Below are positions 35,249-43,503 of a DNA stretch of 64,000 bases, in pieces. Within the stretch, counting starts at the first letter, position 1. Each line of letters opens with the position of its first letter. Location of the stretch: NCBI RefSeq assembly GCF_028475105.1, contig NZ_CP116936.1:1-64000 (forward strand). Direction: 5' to 3'. The notes beneath the pieces are model-generated. The model made no database searches. It was not told the origin of the DNA and saw nothing but the letters and a program-made list of their open reading frames with translations. Both the position numbers and the translations under genes were made by a program. Origin of the DNA: Micromonospora sp. LH3U1 (GTDB lineage: Bacteria > Actinomycetota > Actinomycetes > Mycobacteriales > Micromonosporaceae).

Positions 35249-35695
35249 GTGCTCACCCTGCACACCGCGCCGCTGCTACGGCGCAACTGGGACGGCGAGC
35301 CGGTGGCGGCGCACGCCGTGCTGGTCAGCGGCGACCGGGTCGGAGCCGTCGGCCCGCTGGCCGAGTTGAGCGAGGCGTACGCGGGTGTTCGGGTCCGCCG
35401 TTGGCCCGGCACGCTGGGGCCGGGTCTGCTGCACGACGGCCCGCTGCCGGCGGCGCCCACCCCGCGTGAGCGGGTGCACGCGCTGCTGCGGAATGGAGTG
35501 ACGTCGGTGCTGGCGCAGCACCTCACCGACCTGGCGCTGCGGGCCGCCGTCGACAGGAGCGACCTGCTGGTGCTGCCCTCCGTCGTGGTGCCGGTACTGC
35601 ATTCGGGTGGGCGGGCTGACCTCGCGGTGCACGGCGTCGACGGTGCCTGTCTGGTGACGGTGGTCGCCGGCCGGATCGCCCACCGTCGCGCCTGA
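35249..35695 (+). CDS. Imidazolonepropionase-like (reduced amidohydrolase) protein
   Basis: A 148-aa protein that resembles the outer shell of amidohydrolases: the N-terminal small beta domain (AHAVLVSGDRVGAVGPLAEL) and the LGPGLLHDGPL and GVTSVLAQHLTD segments, then a short C-terminal strand pair. The central metal-binding barrel is missing, so it is probably not a classical amidohydrolase. GTG at 35249, three bases after the SGNH gene. Function unknown. Confidence 0.7.
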   Translation: MLTLHTAPLLRRNWDGEPVAAHAVLVSGDRVGAVGPLAELSEAYAGVRVRRWPGTLGPGLLHDGPLPAAPTPRERVHALLRNGVTSVLAQHLTDLALRAAVDRSDLLVLPSVVVPVLHSGGRADLAVHGVDGACLVTVVAGRIAHRRA

Positions 35696-35835
35696 GCGGG
35701 CTGCCCGCCGGCCCGGTCAACTCTACTGTGGAGTGACTCGATCGAATTGGGATCGCCCGATGTCCGCCGTCCTCGATAACATCCGCTGCCCCCGTTAATC
35801 GGAAGGCGGGGACATCGGGGAAAGGTGGATGAGGG

Positions 35836-37473
35836 ATGGCCCTCATGCCTGGCACGACAACATCCGCACGACCGGTCCGAGCATTACTGGCCACGGCGCT
35901 GTCCATGACGGTCGCCGCCGGGATGCTCACGTTCACGACGACGCCGGCTGCGGCGTACGGCGTGCACTACGAGCAGGACAACGGCCTCGTCGTCGACTCC
36001 AACTACCCGCCGGGTGTGCCGACCGAGCTGCAGACCTCCGGCAAACCGTGCACGGCGACCGAGCCGTACCAGTTCCAGCAGAACGATGACCTGGTGCTCT
36101 CCGCGATCCTGCACGACCCGGACACTGACGAGAGCGGTGGCACCGACCGGTTGACCGCCACCTTCGCGCTCTGGCCGGTCGACGAGCCGACGGCCCGAAT
36201 CGAGCGGTTCGGGGACAACGGTCGGGAAGGTGATCGGGAGAGCGGCCTCTTCGAACGCGAAATCCTCACCCACGACCGGGTGTACGCCTGGCAGGTGCGG
36301 GCCGCGGACAGCCAGGCCACCGGCGAGTGGAGCAGCCTCTGCTACTTCCGTACCGACTTCCAGGGCCCGTCGGTCGCGCCGGTCGTCACCTCCACCGACT
36401 TCCCCGTCGAGGGCTGGCACCCGGCGCTGCCCGGCCAGTTCACCTTCGACGCGGCGGCGACGCCGGACGCTGTCGGCTTCCGGTATGAGCTGCTCGGCAG
36501 CGACGGCGTCCAGACGGTGTCGGCGGACCGGCCCGGTGGCTCGGCCACGGTCACGCTCACCCCGGATGCGGGACCCAACACCCTCACGGTGTGGAGCCTC
36601 GACGCGGCCGGCAACCGGTCGCCCGAGGCGCGGTACGAATTCCGGGCCAGTGACGTCGCGCCGATCATCACCGGCACATTGAACGAGGTCGGCGTGCCAA
36701 GCACGTTCGCAGTTCAACCGCAGATGGATGGGGTGGTCCGCTACCGCTTCCACCTGGACGGCGACCCGGAGCAGACGGTTGAGGCAGCGGCCGACGGCAC
36801 CGCCACCCTGACCGTCACCGCGACCCGGGCAAGTAACCGGACGCTCTCCGTGACCAGCGTGACCGCCGATGGCGTGACCGCCACTGCGGTGCGCAACTTC
36901 CAGTTGACCACCGCGCCGAAGATCTCCGCGACGGTCTACCAGCAGGGCGTCACCAGCGGGGGCCAGGGTGTTCCCGGGGTCTTCACCTTCACCCCGCGCC
37001 AGTCCGACGTGGTCAGCTACCGCTACCGCTTCGGCACGGTGACCAGCACCGTGGCCGCGGCGGCCGACGGCACCGCGTCGGTGACCTGGGCGCCGACGAA
37101 GGCCGGCTTCACCCCGCTCACCGTGTGGAGCGTCAACCGGGACGGCACCCAGTCGGCCTCGGCGAGCTTCAGCTTCTTCGTCCGTGACCTGCTGCCGAGC
37201 ATCCAGGGGCTCCTCTACGGCCCGAGCAACCCGGCGGGTGGCCCGGGCCAGGCCGGCGAGTTCCTGATCAGCTCGAAGGTGCCCGGCACGACCGCGTTCC
37301 GGTACCGCTTCGATGACGGCCCGGAGCAGGGGATCGTCGCCGAAGCCAACGGCAGCGCGGTCGTCACCTGGACCCCGGAGCAGGGCGGTACGCACACCCT
37401 GACGGTCCGGACCGTCCTCGCGGACGGGACGGTGTCCCTGGAACGTGCGTACACCTTCCTGGTGAACGACTAA
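35836..37473 (+). CDS. Secreted protein with Ig/FN3-like repeats
   Basis: A 545-aa exported protein. A signal peptide runs to about residue 40 ([20 protein letters not shown] region, likely cleavage near AAA-YG). The mature part is a chain of beta-sandwich units with recurring patterns such as [36 protein letters not shown] and [17 protein letters not shown], about 85-95 residues apart. No catalytic motif is visible; it is probably a surface or matrix protein. GAGGG precedes the ATG at 35836. Confidence 0.85.
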   Translation: MALMPGTTTSARPVRALLATALSMTVAAGMLTFTTTPAAAYGVHYEQDNGLVVDSNYPPGVPTELQTSGKPCTATEPYQFQQNDDLVLSAILHDPDTDESGGTDRLTATFALWPVDEPTARIERFGDNGREGDRESGLFEREILTHDRVYAWQVRAADSQATGEWSSLCYFRTDFQGPSVAPVVTSTDFPVEGWHPALPGQFTFDAAATPDAVGFRYELLGSDGVQTVSADRPGGSATVTLTPDAGPNTLTVWSLDAAGNRSPEARYEFRASDVAPIITGTLNEVGVPSTFAVQPQMDGVVRYRFHLDGDPEQTVEAAADGTATLTVTATRASNRTLSVTSVTADGVTATAVRNFQLTTAPKISATVYQQGVTSGGQGVPGVFTFTPRQSDVVSYRYRFGTVTSTVAAAADGTASVTWAPTKAGFTPLTVWSVNRDGTQSASASFSFFVRDLLPSIQGLLYGPSNPAGGPGQAGEFLISSKVPGTTAFRYRFDDGPEQGIVAEANGSAVVTWTPEQGGTHTLTVRTVLADGTVSLERAYTFLVND

Positions 37474-37490
37474 CACCCAGCGCGCCGATC

Positions 37491-37519
37491 GGCCCACCAT
37501 CCCATGCGGGTGGTGGGCC
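37491..37519 (+). terminator. Hairpin after the secreted repeat protein
   Basis: GGCCCACCA (37491-37499) pairs with TGGTGGGCC (37511-37519), with an inner CCC/GGG stem, 18 bases after the stop. No T run, but a strong stem. Confidence 0.7.
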
Positions 37520-37568
37520 GGTCCCGTTACAGCGGTCGAGGGCGGCCATCCGGCGTACCTTGGGGATC

Positions 37569-38471
37569 ATGTCTGTGCCGAACGATCCTGATCCCCGCCT
37601 TCAGTCGTACGCGGACCCGCAGCGGCTGGTCACCACCGAGTGGCTGGCCGAGCACCTGGGCGACCAGGGCCTCGTCGTTGTCGAGTCCGACGAGGACGTG
37701 CTGCTCTACGAATCCGGTCACATCCCCGGCGCCGTCAAGGTCGACTGGCACCTGGAGCTGAACGACCAGGTGACCCGGGACTACCTGGATGCCAAGAGCT
37801 TCGCCGAGCTGTGTGCCGCGAAGGGCATCGGCCGGGGCGACACGGTCGTCTTCTACGGCGACAACTTCAACTGGTGGGCCGCGTACGCCCTCTGGGTGTT
37901 CTCGCTCTTCGGCCACGCCGACGTGCGGCTGCTCGACGGCGGCCGGCAGAAGTGGATCGCCGAGGGGCGCGAGGTGACCCGCGACAAGCCAGCTCGTCCC
38001 CGCGCCGACTACCCGGTGCCACTGCGTGACGATGCTCCGCTGCGGGCCTACCGCGAACAGGTCATGGCGCACATCGCCGCCGCCCGCCCGCTGGTCGACG
38101 TCCGGTCGCCGAGTGAGTACACCGGCGAGACGCTGCACATGCCGGACTACCCGCAGGAGGGCGCGCTGCGTGGCGGGCACATCCCGGGCGCGGTCAGCAA
38201 GCCGTGGAAGTCGGCCGCCAACGACGATGGCACCTTCAAGTCCGCCGACGAGCTGAAGGCGATCTACGCCGACCAGCTTGGGCTCAGCCCCGACGACGAC
38301 GTGATCGCGTACTGCCGGATCGGCGAGCGGTCCAGCCACACCTGGTTCGTGCTGCGGCACCTGCTGGGCTACCCGCAGGTGCGTAACTACGACGGCTCGT
38401 GGACCGAGTGGGGCAACCTGGTCCGGGCACCCGTCGTGCAGGGCGACCAGCCCGGTGGCCTCGCCGCCTGA
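37569..38471 (+). CDS. Sulfurtransferase (tandem rhodanese)
   Basis: A 300-aa protein of two rhodanese domains. The N-terminal one (about 15-150) has lost the catalytic cysteine ([13 protein letters not shown]). The C-terminal one has [14 protein letters not shown] with Cys249, the CRxGxR-type loop of thiosulfate sulfurtransferase SseA. It transfers sulfur from thiosulfate or a persulfide to an acceptor in the cytoplasm. ATG at 37569. It converges with the propeller gene at 38521, with a terminator between them. Confidence 0.93.
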   Translation: MSVPNDPDPRLQSYADPQRLVTTEWLAEHLGDQGLVVVESDEDVLLYESGHIPGAVKVDWHLELNDQVTRDYLDAKSFAELCAAKGIGRGDTVVFYGDNFNWWAAYALWVFSLFGHADVRLLDGGRQKWIAEGREVTRDKPARPRADYPVPLRDDAPLRAYREQVMAHIAAARPLVDVRSPSEYTGETLHMPDYPQEGALRGGHIPGAVSKPWKSAANDDGTFKSADELKAIYADQLGLSPDDDVIAYCRIGERSSHTWFVLRHLLGYPQVRNYDGSWTEWGNLVRAPVVQGDQPGGLAA

Positions 38472-38482
38472 GCAGCGCGACC

Positions 38483-38515
38483 GTCCCCGCGCGGCAGTAA
38501 CGGTCGCGCGGGGAC
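38483..38515. terminator. Bidirectional terminator between convergent genes
   Basis: GTCCCCGCGCG (38483-38493) pairs with CGCGCGGGGAC (38505-38515). It lies between the rhodanese gene and the convergent propeller gene. Confidence 0.85.
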
Positions 38516-38520
38516 AGCGC

Positions 38521-39702
38521 TCAACCGGCCAGCGACAGCACGCCGGTCAGGTTACGGATCACGCCGGTGATCTCGCCGGTCTCCGGGTTCCACCGCGCCA
38601 GGGCCGCCGGTTCCAGTCGGAGTAGCACCGCGCCCTCGTTGTCCCAGCCCAGCACCTCGCAGCAGCCCTTGGCGCGATCCCGGCCGAGGTCGAGCACATG
38701 CGCCACCGCGCCGGTGCGGGCGTCCAGAACGGCCACCCCCTCGGCACCGTCGATCTCGCCGTTGGTGATCCACGCCGCGCTGGCCGCCCGCTCGCCGTGC
38801 AGCCAGCCCCGACCGTAGAACTCGTTGACCTGGTACGGCGACGGCAGCGCCGAGCCGGTGACCGGCTGTTCGGAACGCACTGCGCCGTCGCGGGCGGTCC
38901 GACTACGCAGCTTCAGGCCGCTCCGCTCGCCGACCATCTCGATCAGCGCCGCCTCGCGTCCGGCTGCCGGATCGGGTGCGACCACGTCCCAGGCCGACAC
39001 GTCGATCGTGCTCGACGCGCCGGTGACCCGATCCACCGCGTACGTCCGGTTGTCGCCGCCGACCAGGACCCGGTCGCCGGACCAGACCACCAGCTCCAGG
39101 TAACCGTCGAGCGGGATCCTGCGCACAGCCCCGGTGGTGAGGTCAACCATGATCAGCTCGCCGGTCTGGGCGAACGCGGCCGACCGGCCGTCCGGCGACA
39201 GCACGCCCGGCTTCACGGCGGACGCCTCGTTGCCGCCCGCATCCCGGGTGGGCGCCAGCGTCACCACGTCGAGACTGCGCACCACGCCGTCATCACCGAG
39301 CACGCGGACCGGGCCGTCCGCGTGGAACTCCTCGTCCATCGGCTGGAACAGCGCCAGCGCCCGCTTCACCGGTCGCTCGGAGAGCGGCACGGTCGCCGGG
39401 CCGCCGAGCCGGGACAGCGGATCGGGTGGGAAGGTCAACTCAGCGGGGGGCTCCTGCACGGGACCGGCGTGGGTGGGCTCGACGGTCGGTGCCACCGAGT
39501 GGTCCGGCGGCGAATCGCCGGGCGGCCGCAGGGCGGCAACCGTGCCACCGCCGACCAGTGCCACGGCCAGAGCGACCGCGCCGACAGCCCGTCGGGTGCG
39601 CCGGGTACGCCGAGCCCGCTCCCATCCGGCCGTGGCCGGTTGGCTGGGTAGAACGTCCTCGACGCTGACGGTCAGTAGTTGGCGTAGGTCCTGCTCGTTC
39701 AC
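38521..39702 (-). CDS. One-TM beta-propeller protein, candidate anti-sigma partner 2
   Basis: A 393-aa membrane protein. The cytoplasmic N-terminus (about 1-38, NEQDLRQLLTVSVEDVLP) precedes a basic stretch and one membrane helix (about 41-60). A Pro-rich linker and a propeller-like extracytoplasmic domain follow, with VLSPDGRSAAFAQTG and related strands. GTG start at 39702 overlaps the sigma stop (GTGA), replacing the longer open frame to 39810. Same architecture and coupling as 33093-34277, though sequence similarity by eye is modest. Confidence 0.87.
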   Translation of the reverse strand: MNEQDLRQLLTVSVEDVLPSQPATAGWERARRTRRTRRAVGAVALAVALVGGGTVAALRPPGDSPPDHSVAPTVEPTHAGPVQEPPAELTFPPDPLSRLGGPATVPLSERPVKRALALFQPMDEEFHADGPVRVLGDDGVVRSLDVVTLAPTRDAGGNEASAVKPGVLSPDGRSAAFAQTGELIMVDLTTGAVRRIPLDGYLELVVWSGDRVLVGGDNRTYAVDRVTGASSTIDVSAWDVVAPDPAAGREAALIEMVGERSGLKLRSRTARDGAVRSEQPVTGSALPSPYQVNEFYGRGWLHGERAASAAWITNGEIDGAEGVAVLDARTGAVAHVLDLGRDRAKGCCEVLGWDNEGAVLLRLEPAALARWNPETGEITGVIRNLTGVLSLAG

Positions 39703-40247
39703 GGGTTCACCTCCAGGCCGGTGGCCAGGTCGGCCGGGCCCTGGCCCGGTCGAGCGTCCCGGGCGAGATCCGGGGCGACCTCGCGGAGTCGGCGCAGCGC
39801 CGCATGACACTGGCTCTTCACGGTGCCGACGGTCACTCCGAGTGCCTCGGCGGTGGCCACCTCGGTCAGGTCCTCGTAGTAGCGCAGCACGAGCACGGCC
39901 CGTTGCCGTGGCGGCAGCAGGCCCAGCGCGTCGTGCAGCGTCAGCCGTAACGCGCCGTCACGGTCGTGGGCGATCTGCTCCGGCGGTGCGGCGCTGAGCC
40001 ATTCCCGCCGCCGGCGCCGCCACCACGAGACCGCGTCCCGGTAGAGGATGGCCCGCACGTACGCGGAGGGGTCGCCGTCACGGACCGAGGCCCAGCGCAG
40101 TGCCAGCTTCAGCAGGGCGTCCTGGAGGAGGTCTTCGGCCTGGTGCCGGTTGCCGCAGATCAGGTAGGCAGCGCGGAGCAGCCGGTGTTGGTGGCTCTCC
40201 ACGAAGGCGAGGTAGCCGTCGCGTCCGTCGTTCCCCGCTGGTGCCAT
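39699..40247 (-). CDS. SigE-family ECF sigma factor, pair 2
   Basis: A 182-aa sigma factor: region 2 (LLRAAYLICGNRHQAEDLLQ, then AYVRAILYRDAV) and region 4 (LLPPRQRAVLVLRYYEDLTE, then GVTVGTVKSQCHAALRRL). It closely parallels the first pair in length and motifs. The ATG at 40247 has GGAGG just upstream. It is coupled to the downstream propeller gene by a four-base overlap. Its promoter must lie between it and the TetR gene (40248-40315) or within that gene. Confidence 0.92.
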   Translation of the reverse strand: MAPAGNDGRDGYLAFVESHQHRLLRAAYLICGNRHQAEDLLQDALLKLALRWASVRDGDPSAYVRAILYRDAVSWWRRRRREWLSAAPPEQIAHDRDGALRLTLHDALGLLPPRQRAVLVLRYYEDLTEVATAEALGVTVGTVKSQCHAALRRLREVAPDLARDARPGQGPADLATGLEVNP

Positions 40248-40315
40248 CCGCCCTCCTCCCGGCCGTCGCGTTGCGCGTCACCTGCCAGACGCACGGGGAG
40301 GGGTGAAAGGTTGGG

Positions 40316-40897
40316 TCAGCTCTCCGGCATTCCGGTCAGGTAGCGCTGGAGGGTCGGTGCGATCCAGGAGACCAGTTCCTCCGGTGTCGTGTCCACCATG
40401 GGCGGCAGACGGACGACGTATCGGGTGTAGGCGAGGCCGAGGACCTGACTGGCCACCAGGCCGGCACGTCGGGCGGTCAGCGCCGGGTCGGTGCCGAACG
40501 CGGCCACGGCAGCGGTGAGTTGGTCGGCGAAGATGCCACGCATCCGTTCGGCCGCGCCCGGGTTGGTGCTGGCGGCCCGGAGCAGCGCCACGAGCGTCTC
40601 GTCGCCTTCCCACCGGGCGAGGAAGTGTCGGACCAGCACCTCGCCGAGACGTGCGGGCGGCACCGGGGCCAGGTCGGGTAGGCGGAGGTCGAACTCGGCC
40701 GCCGCCGCGAAGAGCCCCTCCTTGCTGCCGTAGTAACGCATGACCATCGAGGGGTCGATCCGGGCGTCGGCGGCGATGGCTCTGATCGTGGCGCGCTCGT
40801 ATCCGTCCGCCGCGAACCGTTCCCGGGCCGCTTGCAGGATCGCCGCGCGGGTGGCGTCCGAGCGGCGGGGAGGGGTTGGCTGGGCGGACGCTGTCAT
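40316..40897 (-). CDS. TetR-family repressor of the divergent monooxygenase
   Basis: A 193-aa regulator with the N-terminal helix-turn-helix (ILQAARERFAADGYERATIR, then IDPSMVMRYYGSKEGLFAA) and a ligand-binding C-terminal domain. The ATG at 40897 is chosen; the open frame beyond it enters the operator region. It is divergent from a FAD monooxygenase gene across 106 bases that hold three palindromes, the standard layout of a ligand-relieved repressor. The ligand may be a substrate of the monooxygenase or MFS pump. Confidence 0.9.
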   Translation of the reverse strand: MTASAQPTPPRRSDATRAAILQAARERFAADGYERATIRAIAADARIDPSMVMRYYGSKEGLFAAAAEFDLRLPDLAPVPPARLGEVLVRHFLARWEGDETLVALLRAASTNPGAAERMRGIFADQLTAAVAAFGTDPALTARRAGLVASQVLGLAYTRYVVRLPPMVDTTPEELVSWIAPTLQRYLTGMPES

Positions 40898-40913
40898 GTC
40901 AACGACCGTATGC

Positions 40914-40982
40914 CAACAACTGTTGACACGCAATCGGCAGGGCTCTAGCGTCGCCAACAAATGTTTGCCAACGGGCGTTGGC
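40914..40982. promoter_or_regulatory. Divergent promoter with three palindromes (TetR operators)
   Basis: Promoter for the monooxygenase: TTGACA (40923-40928), 17 bases, TAGCGT (40946-40951). Palindromes: CAACAACTGTTG (40914-40925) overlapping the -35, AACAAATGTT (40956-40965) just after the -10, and GCCAACGGGCGTTGGC (40967-40982). Binding here would block both promoters. All three share a CAAC/GTTG core. Confidence 0.75.
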
Positions 40983-41003
40983 AACGATCGTCTGGAGGTA
41001 GCC

Positions 41004-42161
41004 ATGCCGCCCACGAGCACTGACGTCCTGGTGGTGGGCGCCGGCCCCACCGGTCTCGCCACCGCGCTGACGCTCGCCCGGCGCGGAATCGAGGTGACCG
41101 TGCTGGACCAGTTGGCCGAGCCGCCGACGACCTCCCGGGCGGCGGTCGTGCACGCGTACACCCTGGAGGTGCTGGATCGGATCGGCGCCGCGGCGCCGCT
41201 GGTCGCCCAGGCGGTGCGGACGCCGCGCTTCACCGTGCGCGACCGGGATCGGGTGCTGCTGTCGGTGCCGTTCCACGAGCTGCCGTCCCGCTTCCCCTAC
41301 GCGCTGCTGGTCTCCCAGTCGGTCACCGAGGCGGTGCTCGCCAGGCAACTCGCCGACCTCGGCGTCCAGGTGCGCCGGCCGTGCCGGCTCACCGGGCTGA
41401 GCCGCACCGACGACGGGGTGCTCGCGCAGATCGACGGGGGGACGCTGCGCGCCCGGTTCGTGGTCGGCGCGGACGGCCTGCACAGCACGGTCCGACAACT
41501 GGCCGGCATCGGCTTCGCCGGCCCCAGCAACGAGGAGTCCTTCGTGCTCGCCGACGTACGGGTGAGCAGCGTGCTGCCCCGCGACGAGGTGTCCCTCTTC
41601 CTCGCCCGCTCCGGGCCACTGATCTGGGCGCCGCTCCCGGACGGGGTGGTCCGGTTGGTCGCCGCCGTGGCGACGGCCCCGGCCGATCCGGATGCGGCGT
41701 ACCTTCAGGCGTTGCTCGACGAGCGCGGCCCGGCGCGGCGACCCGACCGGGTGACCGAGGTGCTCTGGGGTTCCCGGTTCCGGGTGCACCACCGGATAGC
41801 CGACACCTTCCGAGCTGGGCCAATGCTGCTGGCCGGGGACGCCGGGCACGTGCACAGCCCGGCCGGCGGGCAGGGCATGAACCTCGGCATCTGCGACGCC
41901 GTTGCCCTCGGCACCGCGGTGGCGGACGTGCTCGACGGTGGCCCGGACACGCTGCTCGACGACTACACCGCTCGGCAACGGCCGATGGCCGAGGACGTGC
42001 TGAGCTTCGCCGCCGGGCTCACCCGGCTGGCCACCGTCTCCCCGGCCCGCCGGCCGGTCCGTAACGTGCTGCTCCGGTTGCTCGGTGCCGTGCCGCCGGC
42101 CCGCCGGCGGATCGCGCTGCGCCTGTCCGGGCTGTCCCACCGGGAACGGACACCGGGCTAG
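41004..42161 (+). CDS. FAD-dependent monooxygenase
   Basis: A 385-aa class A flavoprotein hydroxylase. It has the FAD GxGxxG motif VVGAGPTGLATALTLARRG, the DG motif GADGLHSTVRQ and the GD motif LLAGDAGHVHSPAGGQGMN, in the PHBH-fold order. It uses NAD(P)H and O2 to hydroxylate an unidentified, probably aromatic, compound. GGAGGTAG is six bases before the ATG. It lacks the long C-terminal thioredoxin-like domain of some relatives. Regulated by the divergent TetR. It ends with a four-base overlap against the convergent MFS gene. Confidence 0.93.
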   Translation: MPPTSTDVLVVGAGPTGLATALTLARRGIEVTVLDQLAEPPTTSRAAVVHAYTLEVLDRIGAAAPLVAQAVRTPRFTVRDRDRVLLSVPFHELPSRFPYALLVSQSVTEAVLARQLADLGVQVRRPCRLTGLSRTDDGVLAQIDGGTLRARFVVGADGLHSTVRQLAGIGFAGPSNEESFVLADVRVSSVLPRDEVSLFLARSGPLIWAPLPDGVVRLVAAVATAPADPDAAYLQALLDERGPARRPDRVTEVLWGSRFRVHHRIADTFRAGPMLLAGDAGHVHSPAGGQGMNLGICDAVALGTAVADVLDGGPDTLLDDYTARQRPMAEDVLSFAAGLTRLATVSPARRPVRNVLLRLLGAVPPARRRIALRLSGLSHRERTPG

Positions 42162-43384
42162 ACCCCGGTGGGGCTCAGTTCGCGTGACGGGACCGGCCGC
42201 AGTGTCCGCCACGCGACCAGGGTGACCAGCGCGAACGTCCCAGCCGCCGCACCCGCCACCGGCACCGTCCCGTACGCGGCGGCGACCAGCCCGGCGAGCA
42301 CGGCCCCGACCGGTGCGGTGAGCAGACCGATCATCCGTTGGGCCGCACCCACCCGGCCGAGCAGCCGGGCCGGCACGTGCCGCTGCCCGTACGACGCGCA
42401 CAGGCTGTTCCAGATCACGGTTCCGGCGGCGAAGACGGCCAGCGCCAGCCCGCCCGGCACCGGGTGCCGGGCCAGCGCGAACCCGGTCAGCGCCACGGTC
42501 TGCGCGGCGAGCACCACGCCCAGCGCGGGCACCGTGCCGAGCCGGGCGGCGAGCCGACCCGCCCCGAGCGCCCCGGCCAGACCGCCGACGATGGCAGCGG
42601 CGGCGAACAGCCCGTACCCGGCTGGCGGCACCCGCAGCACGTCCAGCGCGTAGAGCACCTGCACCGCCAGGATCCCGCTGATCGCCAGGTTGCACGCGGC
42701 CGCGAGCAGGGTGACCCGCCACAGAGTCCGGTGCCCGCGCAGCCACCGCACCCCCTCGATGATCTCGCCCCACACCGATCCACGATGCCGTGCCGTCCCT
42801 GGGTCGATGGCGGGAGGCGAACTGAGGGACAGCACGAGCAGGGCAGCCACGGCGAAGGTGACGGCGTCGAGGGCGAACGGGAGCGTGGGGGCGGCAGCGA
42901 ACAGGACACCGGCGGCGGGCGCGCCGAGGAAACCGCCGGCCACCGCGGACCCCGCCTGAAGTCGACCGTTCGCCCGAGGCAGCGCGTTCGGCGGCACCAG
43001 CGCGGGAAGCAGCGCGAACGAGGCCGAGTCGAAGAGGGTGCCCAGCGCGGCGAGGAGGAACGCCGCGACCAGGAGCGCCACGACGGGTGCGCGGTCGAGG
43101 GCAACCGCCACGGCCAACGCCGCGACCACGGCGGCGCGCGCCCCGTCGACCAGGGCCATCGTTCGACGACGGTCCCAGCGGTCCGCGTACACGCCGCCGA
43201 GCAGGCCGAAGAGTAGCGGCGGCAACTGCCCGGCCACGGTGACCGCCGCGATGACCCGGGGGTCGCGCGTCAACGTCGCGGCCAACAGGGCCAGAGCCGG
43301 GGTACGCAGCGCGTCCCCGAACCGCGACGAGACGGCGGCGGACCAGAGCAGCCGGAAGTCCCGGCCGAGAGCGGAGGAGGTCAT
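42158..43384 (-). CDS. MFS exporter (EntS-like)
   Basis: A 408-aa transporter with 10-12 membrane helices. The start GRDFRLLWSAAVSSRFGDAL and the GGVYADRWDRRRTMALVDG loop (motif A) are typical of the MFS_3/EntS branch of exporters. The substrate is unknown; siderophores, drugs or metabolites are possible. ATG at 43384. Its stop overlaps that of the monooxygenase. It shares the 119-base divergent region with the Hsp90-family gene. Confidence 0.9.
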   Translation of the reverse strand: MTSSALGRDFRLLWSAAVSSRFGDALRTPALALLAATLTRDPRVIAAVTVAGQLPPLLFGLLGGVYADRWDRRRTMALVDGARAAVVAALAVAVALDRAPVVALLVAAFLLAALGTLFDSASFALLPALVPPNALPRANGRLQAGSAVAGGFLGAPAAGVLFAAAPTLPFALDAVTFAVAALLVLSLSSPPAIDPGTARHRGSVWGEIIEGVRWLRGHRTLWRVTLLAAACNLAISGILAVQVLYALDVLRVPPAGYGLFAAAAIVGGLAGALGAGRLAARLGTVPALGVVLAAQTVALTGFALARHPVPGGLALAVFAAGTVIWNSLCASYGQRHVPARLLGRVGAAQRMIGLLTAPVGAVLAGLVAAAYGTVPVAGAAAGTFALVTLVAWRTLRPVPSRELSPTGV

Positions 43385-43503
43385 CCGGTGACCGTGCCGG
43401 CTCGACCGGGTCGAGGGTCAAGCCGCCGGGCGACAAGGGGCCGCGCCTGCCGGTGATCATCGGTACGGTGGGCGCCGGCATCGGACCGGGGGAGAAATCA
43501 GGC

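Noticed and set aside
35747..35782. Promoter TTGGGA / TAACAT before the secreted repeat protein
   Set aside because: Spacing is 24 bases, too long for a normal sigma-70-type promoter.
40899..43481. An 860-codon minus-strand frame opposite the monooxygenase and across the MFS gene
   Set aside because: The MFS gene itself is in another frame with evident membrane helices; this frame is Gly/Arg-rich shadow.
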